DNA of 64,000 bases from Mycolicibacterium llatzerense (GCF_000878195.1 NZ_JXST01000004.1:142629-206628); one strand, 5' to 3'; numbered from the stretch's first letter, positions 20,049 to 31,939 are shown. Notes: a model not told the origin generated them from the sequence alone. Numbers and translations are program-made.

Positions 20049-20708
20049 TCAGCCCTCGGCGGCAGCCTTGCGGCGCTGGTACCAGTGCCAGATCATCGGC
20101 GTGATGGACGCGACCAGGATCAGGATGAAGATCGGCTCGAGCAGCTTCTGGACGATGGGGAACCCCCCCAGCCAGTAGCCCAGCAGGGTGATGCCGCAGC
20201 CCCACACGATCGCGCCGATGACGTTGTACAGCGTGAAGGCGGCGTAGCCCATCTTGGCGGCGCCGGCGGTGATCGGGGCCAGGGTGCGCACGATCGGCAC
20301 GAAGCGGGCCAGCAGGATCGCGAACGGCCCGCGTTCTTCGAAGAAGGTGTGCGCCTCGTCCAGGTACTTCTGCTTCAGGACGCGCGCATCGGGCTTGAAC
20401 ATCGAAGTGCCGAGGAAGCGTCCGATGAGATACCCGGCCTGCCCGCCCAGGATGGCCGCGAGCGGAATGGTCACCATCAGCAGCCAGATGTTGAAGTTGG
20501 CCTCGGCGGCGACCTCGGCCTGCGCGGCGGTGCCGGCGGCCAGCATGCCCGCGACGAACAGCAGGGTGTCGCCGGGCAGGATCGGGAACAGCACGCCCGA
20601 CTCGACGAAGATGACGACCAACAACCCGACCAGGGCCCAGGTGCCGAAATAGGCGATGAGCTTGACCGGATCCATGAAGTCCGGCATGAGGGACAAGGTG
20701 CTGATCAT
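20049..20708 (-). CDS. DedA family membrane protein
   Basis: An integral membrane protein of 219 residues with several hydrophobic helices. DedA marks are VESGVLFPILPGDTLLFVAG and FVPIVRTLAPITAGAAKMGY. DedA/SNARE-associated proteins act as phospholipid flippases or affect membrane homeostasis. The neighbouring fba matches the Rv0364-Rv0363c pairing in M. tuberculosis, here with an alcohol dehydrogenase gene between. The 3' side (19957-20048) holds no gene. Confidence 0.92.
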   Translation of the reverse strand: MISTLSLMPDFMDPVKLIAYFGTWALVGLLVVIFVESGVLFPILPGDTLLFVAGMLAAGTAAQAEVAAEANFNIWLLMVTIPLAAILGGQAGYLIGRFLGTSMFKPDARVLKQKYLDEAHTFFEERGPFAILLARFVPIVRTLAPITAGAAKMGYAAFTLYNVIGAIVWGCGITLLGYWLGGFPIVQKLLEPIFILILVASITPMIWHWYQRRKAAAEG

Positions 20709-20773
20709 GGGGTCAACATACCGGTGCTTGCTGGCCGTTCCATTAACTGCTCATCCCTCATAGGGTCAAGGCC

Positions 20774-21787
20774 ATGGCGACTCACAAGGCAATTCACGTG
20801 GCGGAAGCCAACGCGCCGCTCACTCTCGTAGAAGTCGACACTGTCTCTCCGCCGCGCGATCACGTTCGGATCGCCGTCGCCGCCTGCGGCGTGTGCGGGA
20901 CCGACCGTGAGTTCTACGCGGGGCACTTCCCCGGACTTTCGTGGCCGATCACCCTCGGTCACGAGATCGCGGGCACCATCGCCGAACTCGGCGACGGTGT
21001 CGACGATTTCTTCGTCGGCGATCGGGTCGCGGTCGGCTGGTTCGGCGGCAATTGCAACCGCTGTGTGCCGTGCCGCCGGGGCTACTTCATGCAGTGCGTC
21101 CGCATGGAGGTGCCGAGCTGGCATTACCCGGGCGGCTACGCCGAATCGGTCGTCGTGCCGACAACGGCGCTGGCTCGGATTCCGGACGAATTCTCGTTCG
21201 CCGAGGCTGCCCCGATGGGGTGCGCGGGCGTGACGACGTTCAACGGATTGCGCAAGACGCGAGCCAAGGCCGGTGATCTGGTCGCGGTGATCGGCATCGG
21301 CGGACTCGGGCACCTTGGGGTGCAGTTCTCCCGGGCGATGGGTTTCGAGACGGTCGCGATCGCTCGCGGCCCCGAGCGGGAGGCCGCAGCGAAGGAACTC
21401 GGTGCCCATTACTACATCGATTCGAACGCCTCGGATGTCGCCGCCGAACTGCAGCGGCTCGGCGGGGCGGCGGTCGTACTCGCGACCGCGGCGAGCTCGA
21501 AGGCGATGGCCGACACCGTCGCAGGGCTCGGGCCCGAGGGGGAGCTCGTGACCGTCGGCGTCACTCCCGAGCCCCTGCCGGTCAGTCCACTCGACCTGAT
21601 CAACGGCGGCTTCTCGATCACCGGGCATCCGTCGGGCACCTCGCGCGACGTGGAGGAGACGCTGCACTTCGCCGCGCTCACGGGCGTACGGGCCGTCATC
21701 GAGGAACGACCTCTCTCGCAAGCCGCCGAGGCCTTCGAGCGCATGAACAGCGGCCACGCGCACTACCGGATGGTCCTGACTGTTTGA
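20774..21787 (+). CDS. zinc-dependent alcohol dehydrogenase
   Basis: A medium-chain dehydrogenase of 337 residues. The catalytic zinc site is seen as CGVCGTD and LGHEIAGTIAELG. The structural zinc cysteines are in NCNRCVPCRRGYFMQC, and the nucleotide motif is VIGIGGLGHLGVQF. It resembles the zinc ADHs that act on short alcohols or aldehydes; the substrate is unknown. It is divergent from dedA and lies just upstream of fba, but 90 bases and a separate ribosome site suggest fba has its own start. Confidence 0.92.
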   Translation: MATHKAIHVAEANAPLTLVEVDTVSPPRDHVRIAVAACGVCGTDREFYAGHFPGLSWPITLGHEIAGTIAELGDGVDDFFVGDRVAVGWFGGNCNRCVPCRRGYFMQCVRMEVPSWHYPGGYAESVVVPTTALARIPDEFSFAEAAPMGCAGVTTFNGLRKTRAKAGDLVAVIGIGGLGHLGVQFSRAMGFETVAIARGPEREAAAKELGAHYYIDSNASDVAAELQRLGGAAVVLATAASSKAMADTVAGLGPEGELVTVGVTPEPLPVSPLDLINGGFSITGHPSGTSRDVEETLHFAALTGVRAVIEERPLSQAAEAFERMNSGHAHYRMVLTV

Positions 21788-21876
21788 CCTAGACAGCTGC
21801 CTGACCCGGTGTCGCACTTGAGCTGAGATTGACTGACATACTGGCCCAGACTGCAGGTTCGCCCGAGAGGAAAAAC

Positions 21877-22923
21877 ATGCCCATCGCCACCCCCGAGGTC
21901 TACGCGGAGATGCTGGCCCGCGCCAAGGAGCACTCCTTTGCGTTCCCGGCCATCAACTGCACGTCGTCGGAAACCGTCAACGCGGCGATCAAGGGCTTCG
22001 CCGACGCGGGTAGCGACGGCATCATCCAATTCTCCACCGGCGGGGCCGAATTCGCCTCCGGACTCGGGATCAAGGACATGGTCACCGGGTCGGTGGCGCT
22101 GGCCGAGTTCGCCCACGTCGTCGCCGCCAAGTACGACATCACCGTCGCGCTGCACACCGACCACTGCCCCAAGGACAAGCTCGACGGCTTCGTCCGGCCG
22201 CTGCTGGCCATCTCGGCCGAGCGCGTCGCCCGCGGTGAGAACCCACTGTTCCAGTCGCACATGTGGGACGGCTCCGCGGTGCCCATCGACGAGAACCTGC
22301 AGATCGCGCAGGAACTGCTGAAGCTGACGTCGGCCGCGAACATCATCCTCGAGGTCGAGATCGGTGTCGTCGGCGGTGAAGAGGACGGCGTCGAGGCCGA
22401 GATCAACGAGAAGCTGTACACCAGCTCCGAGGACTTCGAGAAGACCCTCGACGCGCTGGGCTCCGGCGAGAACGGCAAGTACCTGCTGGCCGCCACCTTC
22501 GGCAACGTGCACGGCGTCTACAAGCCGGGCAACGTCAAGCTCAAGCCCGAGGTGCTGGCCGAGGGCCAGCGGGTGGCCGCCGCCAAGCTCGGACTGGCCG
22601 AGGGCTCCAAGCCGTTCGACTTCGTCTTCCACGGTGGTTCGGGCTCGCTGAAGTCCGAGATCGAGGACTCGCTGCGCTACGGCGTGGTGAAGATGAACGT
22701 CGACACCGACACCCAGTACGCATTCACCCGTCCGGTGGCGGCGCACATGTTCACCAACTACGACGGCGTTCTGAAGATCGACGGCGAGGTCGGCAACAAG
22801 AAGGTCTACGACCCGCGCAGCTACCTGAAAAAGGCCGAGGCCTCGATGACCCAGCGCGTCATCGAAGCGTGCAACGACCTGCACAGCACCGGGCGCAGCG
22901 TCTCGGCGGGCCTGTCCAGCTAG
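21877..22923 (+). CDS. fba: fructose-bisphosphate aldolase, class II
   Basis: A zinc-dependent aldolase of glycolysis and gluconeogenesis, 348 residues. It has FPAINCTSSETVNAAIKGFA near the N-terminus, zinc ligands in VALHTDHCPKDKLD, GVVGGEEDGV, the phosphate-binding DFVFHGGSGS and KMNVDTDTQYAFT. ATG 21877 (MPIATPEVYAEML) follows GAGAGGAAA and matches the M. tuberculosis start; the open frame extends 16 residues further up. A hairpin at 22939-22987 follows the stop. Confidence 0.97.
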   Translation: MPIATPEVYAEMLARAKEHSFAFPAINCTSSETVNAAIKGFADAGSDGIIQFSTGGAEFASGLGIKDMVTGSVALAEFAHVVAAKYDITVALHTDHCPKDKLDGFVRPLLAISAERVARGENPLFQSHMWDGSAVPIDENLQIAQELLKLTSAANIILEVEIGVVGGEEDGVEAEINEKLYTSSEDFEKTLDALGSGENGKYLLAATFGNVHGVYKPGNVKLKPEVLAEGQRVAAAKLGLAEGSKPFDFVFHGGSGSLKSEIEDSLRYGVVKMNVDTDTQYAFTRPVAAHMFTNYDGVLKIDGEVGNKKVYDPRSYLKKAEASMTQRVIEACNDLHSTGRSVSAGLSS

Positions 22924-22938
22924 ACCGACACCGCCGAC

Positions 22939-22987
22939 TGGCCAGTTACGACACGAAAATCGCGAGATTCCGTGTCATAGCTGGCCA
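22939..22987. terminator. hairpin between fba and the opposing membrane-protein gene
   Basis: TGGCCAGTTACGACACG pairs with CGTGTCATAGCTGGCCA (15 of 17 positions) around a 15-base loop. It follows the fba stop and contains the stop codon of the convergent gene, so it probably ends both transcripts. Confidence 0.7.
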
Positions 22988-23386
22988 TTCGGCGTTCATG
23001 GCCGAATGGCCGCGGGTCAGGAGCACCGTCCCCAGCACCGCCACGGCCGCGATGGCCGCGATCACCAGCACGAGCGCGATGACCCAGCCCCAGCTGCGCC
23101 GGTCCTTCGGGGCCTTGACGGCGCCGGGGATCAGCTGCGGTGCGGCCGGCGGCATCAGCTCGGTTTCCGGGTCCGGAAGCGGGGTGATGATCTGCGTCTT
23201 GCCGTCGAAGCTCGACGGCGCGGTGAAGCGCCGCACCGGGATGGTCGGGTCGGTCGCCGGATCGGCGGGCTCGAAGATTTCGGTTGCCGCCGCGCCGTCG
23301 TCGTCGGCTGTCGAGGCAGCGCGCGGATTCGCGTCACGACGGTCGTCCGGTCCCGTCGGATTCGACATGGCGGCTGGGTTCGACAT
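22946..23386 (-). CDS. C-terminally anchored membrane protein (Rv0361-like position)
   Basis: About 146 residues. A hydrophilic, acidic N-terminal part (DDDGAAATEIFEPADPATDP) ends near PKDRRSWG, then comes one hydrophobic helix (VIALVLVIAAIAAVAVLGTV) and a short tail. Rv0361 beside fba in M. tuberculosis has a similar layout but is longer. ATG 23386 is favoured by a GGAGG 12 bases upstream; ATG 23368 is an alternative. The open frame reaches 23869, but that extension is antisense to the DUF3151 gene. No function is known. Confidence 0.75.
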   Translation of the reverse strand: MSNPAAMSNPTGPDDRRDANPRAASTADDDGAAATEIFEPADPATDPTIPVRRFTAPSSFDGKTQIITPLPDPETELMPPAAPQLIPGAVKAPKDRRSWGWVIALVLVIAAIAAVAVLGTVLLTRGHSAMNAEWPAMTRNLAIFVS

Positions 23387-23518
23387 GGGGGTGTCTGTCC
23401 TCCCGATCAAAGTCGCGCACTGGGGCCGATGCGCCCGTTGCCGGCCGCGACGTCCTACCTGGAGCTTAATCGCCCGCCTGCGGGATCTCAGCGAGCGGCC
23501 GCACGGCACAATGGCGCC

Positions 23519-23932
23519 ATGACGCGAATGGGTGATCTGCTGGGTCCGGAGCCGGTGCTGCTGCCTGCCAACTTCGAGGCTGAGGACGCTCTGGCCGCGG
23601 GTACGTCCGCGACCGACGTTGCTGCGGCGCACCCGACCGCGTCGATCGCCTGGGCCGCCCTGGCGGAGGCCGCGCTGGCCGACGGCCAGACCATCACCGC
23701 GTACGCCTACGCCCGCACGGGCTACCACCGCGGCCTGGACCAGCTCCGCCGCAACGGCTGGAAGGGCTTCGGCCCGGTGCCGTTCGCGCACGAACCGAAC
23801 CAGGGTTTCCTGCGGTGTGTGGCCGTGCTGTCCAAGGCCGCGGGGGCGATCGGTGAGCAGGACGAGCACCTGCGCTGCCTGGACCTGCTGGACGACTGCG
23901 ATCCGGCGGCCCGTGGCGAGCTGGGTCTCTAG
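23519..23932 (+). CDS. DUF3151 family protein
   Basis: A small soluble protein of 137 residues: MGDLLGPEPVLLP, AARTGYH-like text (YAYARTGYHRGLDQLRRNGW) and PVPFAHEPNQGFLRCVAVL. This is the actinobacterial DUF3151 family (Rv0360c, 145 residues); function unknown. The helical repeat-like middle part resembles a TPR-like fold. ATG 23519 is used, with ATG 23528 also possible. Its stop directly abuts the stop of the convergent metal exporter. Confidence 0.85.
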   Translation: MTRMGDLLGPEPVLLPANFEAEDALAAGTSATDVAAAHPTASIAWAALAEAALADGQTITAYAYARTGYHRGLDQLRRNGWKGFGPVPFAHEPNQGFLRCVAVLSKAAGAIGEQDEHLRCLDLLDDCDPAARGELGL

Positions 23933-24823
23933 CTAGTCCATCTCGCAGTGGCAGGCGCCGTCAGCCGGCGGTTCCACCTGAACGGTGGCGTGGTCCAGCC
24001 CGCGGGCGGCCAGCACGGCGCGGGCCGACTCCAGGACGCGCGCCGAATCCTCGGCGGATGTCAGGTGCGCGGTGGCCATGTCCTTGCCGGGCACCAGGGT
24101 CCACACGTGCAGATCGTGCACATCGGTGACGCCGTCGACGGCGGCCAGCGCGGAGCGCAGTTCGTCGACGTCGATGTGGCTGGGTGAGGACTCCGACAGG
24201 ATGCGCAGGGCGGCGCGGGCCAGCGCGATGGCCCGCGGCAGCACCCACAGCGCGACCAGGACGGCGACGACGACGTCGGCGTACGGCCAGCCGGTGGTGA
24301 CGTTGACGATGCCCGCGATCAGGACGCCGACGCTGCCGACGGTGTCCGCGACGACCTCCATGTAGGCGCCTCTGACCGCGAGGCTGCTGTCGGCATCGGA
24401 GCGCAGCAGTAGGACGACGACGAGGTTGGCGAGCAGCCCCGCGAGCGCGACGACGATCATCGGCACACCGGGAATCTCCGGCGCGTTCCCGAGGCGCTCG
24501 AACGCCTCGTAGAGGATGAACGCCGCGACGCCCATCAACAGCGCTGCGTTGGCCACCGCGGTGAACACTTCGGCGCGGTGCCAGCCGTAGGTACGGGCGG
24601 CTGAGGTCGATCCGCGGCGGGCGAGCAGGACGGCGCCCAGGCCCATGAACATCGCGACCAGGTCGGTGAGCATGTGGCCGGCGTCGGCCAGCAGCGCGAT
24701 CGAGTTGATCATCAACGCGGTGGTCAGCTCGATGACGAAGAAGACGCCGAGTACTGCCGCGGCGATGATCATCCGACTGGCACGCGTGTTCGCGCCATGG
24801 TTGTGGTCGTGTCCGGCACCCAT
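23933..24823 (-). CDS. cation diffusion facilitator (metal exporter)
   Basis: A proton-coupled divalent-metal exporter (zinc-type) of 296 residues. Six hydrophobic segments are visible; the metal site is in SIALLADAGHMLTD (Asp, His, Asp) and the second half in VVADTVGSVGVL. The cytoplasmic C-terminal domain has DVHDLHVWTLVPG and ends ACHCEMD. A His-rich start (GAGHDHNHGAN) follows ATG 24823. It appears to be inserted between the DUF3151 and M50 genes relative to M. tuberculosis. An ArsR-type operator lies 10 bases upstream. Confidence 0.93.
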   Translation of the reverse strand: MGAGHDHNHGANTRASRMIIAAAVLGVFFVIELTTALMINSIALLADAGHMLTDLVAMFMGLGAVLLARRGSTSAARTYGWHRAEVFTAVANAALLMGVAAFILYEAFERLGNAPEIPGVPMIVVALAGLLANLVVVLLLRSDADSSLAVRGAYMEVVADTVGSVGVLIAGIVNVTTGWPYADVVVAVLVALWVLPRAIALARAALRILSESSPSHIDVDELRSALAAVDGVTDVHDLHVWTLVPGKDMATAHLTSAEDSARVLESARAVLAARGLDHATVQVEPPADGACHCEMD

Positions 24824-24832
24824 GCCAGAAAT

Positions 24833-24852
24833 ATATGCAGAACTACGCATAT
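24833..24852. promoter_or_regulatory. ArsR/SmtB-type metal-responsive operator
   Basis: ATATG-N10-CATAT (arms ATATGC and GCATAT) lies just upstream of the CDF gene. This spacing is the same as in known ArsR/SmtB zinc-sensor operators such as CzrA sites. No arsR gene is near, so the sensor must be encoded elsewhere. Confidence 0.6.
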
Positions 24853-24880
24853 GTCGCAAGGCCTATGCCTCGCGGGGGTG

Positions 24881-25654
24881 CTACCAGGCGGACCAGAACC
24901 TGGTCAGCGCGCTGCCGATCATCGCAAGGCGCGGCGGCACCCCGGTCAGGCTGACGGCGGAGTAGACGACGTTGAAGAACAGCCGGTTCAGTTCCGGGAC
25001 GATCAGCAGCAGCATCAGCAGCAGGAAGCCCCACTGCCGGGCGGGGAGCAGGGCGCGCTGCGTGGCGGGGCTCAGGTGCGGTTCCAGCGCGCCGTAGCCG
25101 TCCAGGCCTGGGATCGGCAGCATGTTCAGCAGCAGCGCCGTGACCTGCAAGAACCCCAGGAAGGCCAGGCCCGCCCAGAACACCGGATGGTCGCTGTCGA
25201 ACAGCGCCGCGGTGCCGACCAGCAGGACGACGGCCAGCACCAGGTTCGCGAACGGGCCGGCCAGGCTGACCAGGGTGCGCTGGCGCGGCGTCATGTACTC
25301 GGTGCGCACGTACACCGCGCCGCCGGGCAGGCCGATGCCGCCGAGGGCGATGAACAGCGCGGGCAGGCCGAGTGACAGCAGTGGGCTGGCGTACTTCGCC
25401 GGGTTCAGCGTGAGGTAGCCGCGCAGTTCCACGTCGCGGTCACCGAACCGCCAGGCGGTGTAGGCGTGGCCGAATTCGTGCAGGCAGAGCGAGACGGTCC
25501 AGCCTGCGATGACGAACACGAAGACGCCCGCGTAGGCCAGTGGCCGGACCTCGGCACCGCAGAACCAGGCGACGGCGCCACCGGCGATGGTCAGGGCCAC
25601 GATCGCCCAGAAGACGGGGCTGGGACGGACTGCGCGCCGCACAGGCATGGTCAT
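24881..25654 (-). CDS. site-2 protease family (M50) membrane metalloprotease
   Basis: A polytopic membrane protein of 257 residues. The zinc motif HEFGHAYTAWRFGD (HExxH) lies near residue 59, and the second motif NMLPIPGLDGYGAL (LDG) near 180. S2P proteases cleave membrane anchors, for example of anti-sigma factors, though this short class B-type protein (Rv0359-like, 259 residues) has no known substrate. Start ATG 25654; ATG 25648 is also in frame. Confidence 0.92.
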   Translation of the reverse strand: MTMPVRRAVRPSPVFWAIVALTIAGGAVAWFCGAEVRPLAYAGVFVFVIAGWTVSLCLHEFGHAYTAWRFGDRDVELRGYLTLNPAKYASPLLSLGLPALFIALGGIGLPGGAVYVRTEYMTPRQRTLVSLAGPFANLVLAVVLLVGTAALFDSDHPVFWAGLAFLGFLQVTALLLNMLPIPGLDGYGALEPHLSPATQRALLPARQWGFLLLMLLLIVPELNRLFFNVVYSAVSLTGVPPRLAMIGSALTRFWSAW

Positions 25655-25663
25655 GACTGCAAA

Positions 25664-28280
<2,617 letters not shown>

Positions 28281-28284
<4 letters not shown>

Positions 28285-30254
28285 CGTTCGGCGCGTAGCC
28301 CGGGCCACCAGATGCGGGGGCCGATCAGGGTGAACAGCGCCGGGATGATGACGGTGCGCACCACGAAGGTGTCCAGCAGGATGCCCAGGCCGACGATGAT
28401 GCCCAGCTGGGTCAGCACGATCAGCGGCAGCACGCCCAGCACACAGAACACCGCGGCCAGCACGATGCCGGCGCTGGTGATCACCGCGCCCGTCGCCGAG
28501 ACTGCCCGCACGATGCCCTGCCGGTTGCCGAATGCCGGGGTCTCTTCGCGGGCTCGGGTCACCAGGAAAATGGTGTAGTCGACGCCGAGTGCGACCAGGA
28601 ACAGGAACGCGAACAGCGGAGTTCCGTTGTCCAATGCGGGGAATCCGAACAGGTGCACGCTGGCCCAGCCGCCGACTCCGAGCGCGGCCAGCGCGCTGAG
28701 CACCGTCACCGCCACCAGGATCAGCGGCGCCTGGGCCGAGCGCAGCAAGACGTAGAGGACGGCGAGCACCACCAACAGGATCGCCGGGATGACGATCCGC
28801 CGGTCGTGCTGCGCTGCCGCCGCGGCATCGCGGGCCTGCGCGTCGGGGCCGCCGACCACGGCGTCGCCGTCGAGTTGGTGCACCGAATCGCGAAGGGCAT
28901 CAATGGTTTTGAACGCCTCCGGGGACGCGGGTGCGGTGGCCAGCACCACCGACCACTGATTCAGGCCGGACTCCGATCGTCCCGTCGGCGTCGACGACAC
29001 CACGCCGGGGGTACGGGTGATGGCCGGACCGACCTCGGGGGCAGCTGCGATGACGGTGGTCGGGTTGGTCAGGCCGCTGGGGAAGTGCGCGGCGAGGGTG
29101 TCGTAGCCGGCGACGGACTCGGCCTGGACCCGGAACTGCTGGGTCTGAGACAGGCCGACAGGCAGGTTCACCAGCCCGGCACACAGCACGGTCAAGCCGG
29201 CCAGTGCCAGCGTGGCGACCCGGCCGGGCCGGTGGGAAACCCCCGCGGCGATGCGGTGCCAGACGCCGCTTTCGGTGAGTGGCATGGCGTGCGAACCGGT
29301 TTCGGGGATGAAGGGCCAGAACAGCCGGAGGCCGAACAATCCCAGCAGCGGCGGCAGTACCAGCAAGACGAACACGGCGGCGACCACCAGGCCGGCCGCG
29401 GCCTGCACGCCGAGGCTGCGGTTGGTCGGCGCCGAGGCGAGCAACAGCGTCAGCAGCGCCAGCACCACGGTGGCGTTGCTCGCCAGGATCGCCGGGGCCG
29501 CGGCACGCCAAGCCACCCGCAGGGCATCCCGATGGTCACGGCGCAGGGACAGTTCCTCGCGGTAGCGCGAAATCAGTAGCAGCGCATAGTTGGTGCCCGC
29601 TCCGAACACCAGCACGCTGGTGATGCCCACCGTCGACCCGTCGGGATTCAGTCCTGTCGCGGCGGCCACCGCGGTGCCGACGACGGCGCCCACCTGATCG
29701 GCGAAGCCGATCACCAACAGCGGGATCAGCCACAGCACGGGGGAGCGGTACGTGACGATCAGTAGCAGCGCCACCACCGCGGCGGTCACCGCCAACAGCG
29801 TGAAGTTCGCTCCGGCAAAAGAATTGGCGATGTCGGCGCCGAATGCCGGCCCGCCGGTGACCTGTCCCCGCAATCCGTCGGGCAGCGACGTCGATACCTG
29901 TGACCGCAGGTCGTGGATCGCGTCGCGGAGGTCGAAGCCGGACAGGTCTGTCGCCAGCGGCGCGACTCGCAACGCCGCCTTGCCGTCGGTCGATACCTGC
30001 GCGCCCGGACCTGCCGCGGCGATATCGGCCGGGGTCAAGGGTGCGTCGTCGGTGCGGGTTACCACGATGATCGCCGGCGCGGTCTCGCCGCCCGGGAATT
30101 GGGCGCGCAACGCGTCGGCGCGGGCGGACTCGGCACTGGCAGGCGCGGCCACCGGCGACTTCGACGATGACTCCCCGGTGCCAAGCAAGGCCATCGCCAG
30201 ACCGGAGAGCACCAGGACGATCAGGGCTGATGCCCATGCGATACGTGTGGACAC
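28281..30254 (-). CDS. MMPL family transporter
   Basis: An RND-like membrane transporter of 657 residues, shorter than the one at 13.8 kb, with no long coiled-coil loop. Two six-helix halves are visible. The first motif reads FGAGTNYALLLISRYREEL, with Asn where the proton-relay Asp often stands; the second reads ALGVDYTIFLVTRAREE with Asp kept. I believe Asn at this place also occurs in other actinobacterial MMPL pumps. It is divergent from a MarR gene, which suggests a drug or toxic-lipid exporter under MarR control. Confidence 0.92.
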
Positions 30255-30274
30255 CCGGAAAATATTTCAGATAC

Positions 30275-30285
30275 TTAACTATTAA
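30275..30285. promoter_or_regulatory. short AT-rich palindrome between MMPL and MarR genes
   Basis: TTAA-CTA-TTAA lies inside a roughly 40-base AT-rich stretch between the divergent MMPL and marR genes. It is the best candidate for a MarR operator, but the arms are short. Confidence 0.4.
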
Positions 30286-30318
30286 TCAAATGAACTTCAT
30301 GGACGCTATGCTCTCCGC

Positions 30319-30804
30319 GTGCCAACGCCGCCGGACCGGGCCGACCTGGAAGCGCAGATCTCGGCCGACGTCCGGGCGCTGACGGCCGAATCCGACCAGA
30401 TCGGCCGGGCCTTCGCTGTCCAGAACGAACTGGGCGCCAATGACTTTCGGGCATTGCTACACATCATGGTCGCTGAATCCGCGGGCGCGCCGTTGACGGC
30501 GGGCGAGCTGCGCAAGCTGATGGGCACCTCTGGTGCGGCCATCACCTACCTGGTGGAGCGGATGATCGGCTCCGGGCACCTGCGTCGCGACGCCGATCCC
30601 GCCGACCGGCGCAAGGTCATCCTGCGGAACGCCGACAAGGGCCTCGCCACCGGCCGGGAGTTCTTCAGCCCGCTGGCTCAGCTCAATACCCAGGCCCTGG
30701 CCGACCTACCCGATGCAGACCTGGCGGCGGCACACCGGGTCTTCGTTGCGCTCACCGGCGCGATGCGGGCGTTCCGCGCCGACACCGCCCCCGGTGAGCC
30801 GTGA
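30319..30804 (+). CDS. MarR family transcriptional regulator
   Basis: 161 residues. The winged HTH is seen as LTAGELRKLMGTSGAAITYL (recognition helix) and RRDADPADRRKVILRNADKG (wing). Flanking helices form the dimer part. GTG 30319 is the only good start. It is divergent from the MMPL transporter, the likely target. Its stop codon is directly adjacent to the stop of the opposing lysin gene. Confidence 0.92.
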   Translation: MPTPPDRADLEAQISADVRALTAESDQIGRAFAVQNELGANDFRALLHIMVAESAGAPLTAGELRKLMGTSGAAITYLVERMIGSGHLRRDADPADRRKVILRNADKGLATGREFFSPLAQLNTQALADLPDADLAAAHRVFVALTGAMRAFRADTAPGEP

Positions 30805-31641
30805 TCACACCGCGGACGAGGCCTTGAGGGCGTCCACGTCGGCTCTGAGCGCGGCCAGCGCGTCCACCACGGTGAGGTTCTGGCCGGCGGCGTTATGACC
30901 GAGCTGCGGCCAGCCTTTCAGGTTCGGGCCGCGGAGCTGGGTCTGGATGTCCTGCACGATGGCCAGGATCTGGTTGAGGGTAGCGGTGGTGGGGTCGGGC
31001 TGGGTCACGGTTCCTCCTTGCAGGAGTGAGATGAGTTGATCGAGGGTGCCCTGGAATGCGTTGCAGTCCACCGACAGGCTCCCGATCCGGGCGGCGTCGG
31101 TGAACTGCAGGATCTGCGGGGTGGCGCCGCCGTACGGGAACCAGTAATGCTGATTGTCGTTGCCGGGATAGAGGTTTGACGCATAGCCGGTGCCGTTGAC
31201 GTAGTTCGACGCGATCAGTCCGGGCACCTTGGACAGATCGGGGGAGCCGATCTGTTGCCAGTACCAGTGCGGGATGTACGACAGCGAGATGGTCACCCCG
31301 ACGTCGTTGAAGGCGTTGACCACCGCCCAGAAGTTGTTGATGTCACCGGAATTCGCCTCGAAGTCGAGCATCGCGTACTCGCCGCCGTGGTTGCTGAGCC
31401 AGGTCTGGGCCTGCGCGGCCGGGCTGTTGGTGGTGACGTAGTGATAGCCGATGTGCGGAAAGTGGTTGTCCCGGCACCACTGTGCGATCACCGGCCAGTA
31501 CGGGTCCCGGTAGTAACTGCCTTCGGACACCTTCTGCTCGATCCAGGAAAAGCCCTGGCCGGGCAGCGCGGAGACGAAGGCGATGGCGTCGCCGGCCGAA
31601 CGAAAGTTGTTGTTCGACGTGTCCGGTCCGTACAGGGTCAT
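30805..31641 (-). CDS. GH25-like glycoside hydrolase (lysozyme-type) protein
   Basis: A 278-residue protein with a GH25-like barrel (about 1-200): MTLYGPDTSNNN at the first strand, WIEQKVSEGSYYRDPYW, IGYHYVTTNS and the acidic pair in YAMLDFEANSGD (D-x-E). The last 70 residues form a linker and a helical segment (LNQILAIVQDIQTQL, DALAALRADVDALKAS) that may be a coiled coil. There is no signal peptide. This resembles phage or prophage endolysins, but no other phage gene is close. ATG 31641 overlaps the upstream small gene (ATGA). Confidence 0.8.
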   Translation of the reverse strand: MTLYGPDTSNNNFRSAGDAIAFVSALPGQGFSWIEQKVSEGSYYRDPYWPVIAQWCRDNHFPHIGYHYVTTNSPAAQAQTWLSNHGGEYAMLDFEANSGDINNFWAVVNAFNDVGVTISLSYIPHWYWQQIGSPDLSKVPGLIASNYVNGTGYASNLYPGNDNQHYWFPYGGATPQILQFTDAARIGSLSVDCNAFQGTLDQLISLLQGGTVTQPDPTTATLNQILAIVQDIQTQLRGPNLKGWPQLGHNAAGQNLTVVDALAALRADVDALKASSAV

Positions 31642-31844
31642 GATGCCGGCCCCTGATCCACCGGTGTCCAGCTCGTCGTGCTCGCCAAAGCTTTTGTGTC
31701 GGCGGTGGATCCGTCGCTCAGCTGCACCGTCCATTGCAGCAAGCCGTCGGGATCATGCGTTGACGTGGCGATCGCGCCCGCTTGTTCATATACCTCGCCC
31801 AGGGCTTCGGGTTTGCCCGCGGTGTTGATGGCGAATCCTCGCAT
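31638..31844 (-). CDS. small protein upstream of the GH25-like gene
   Basis: 68 residues, MRGFAINTAGKPEALGEVYE to WTPVDQGPAS. Its TGA overlaps the ATG of the GH25-like gene (ATGA), which supports both as one operon. The predicted beta-rich, soluble protein (LLQWTVQLSDGST) has no domain I recognise and no signal peptide. No clear ribosome site is seen upstream. Confidence 0.6.
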   Translation of the reverse strand: MRGFAINTAGKPEALGEVYEQAGAIATSTHDPDGLLQWTVQLSDGSTADTKALASTTSWTPVDQGPAS

Positions 31845-31939
31845 TCTGCCGTGGAAGCATTGTCCCGCTTCGATTCTCGTTGACGCTCAGTGTCGAAGGG
31901 CACTTTCCACGATAGCGCGATCTCCGCGGCCGGGTTCGG

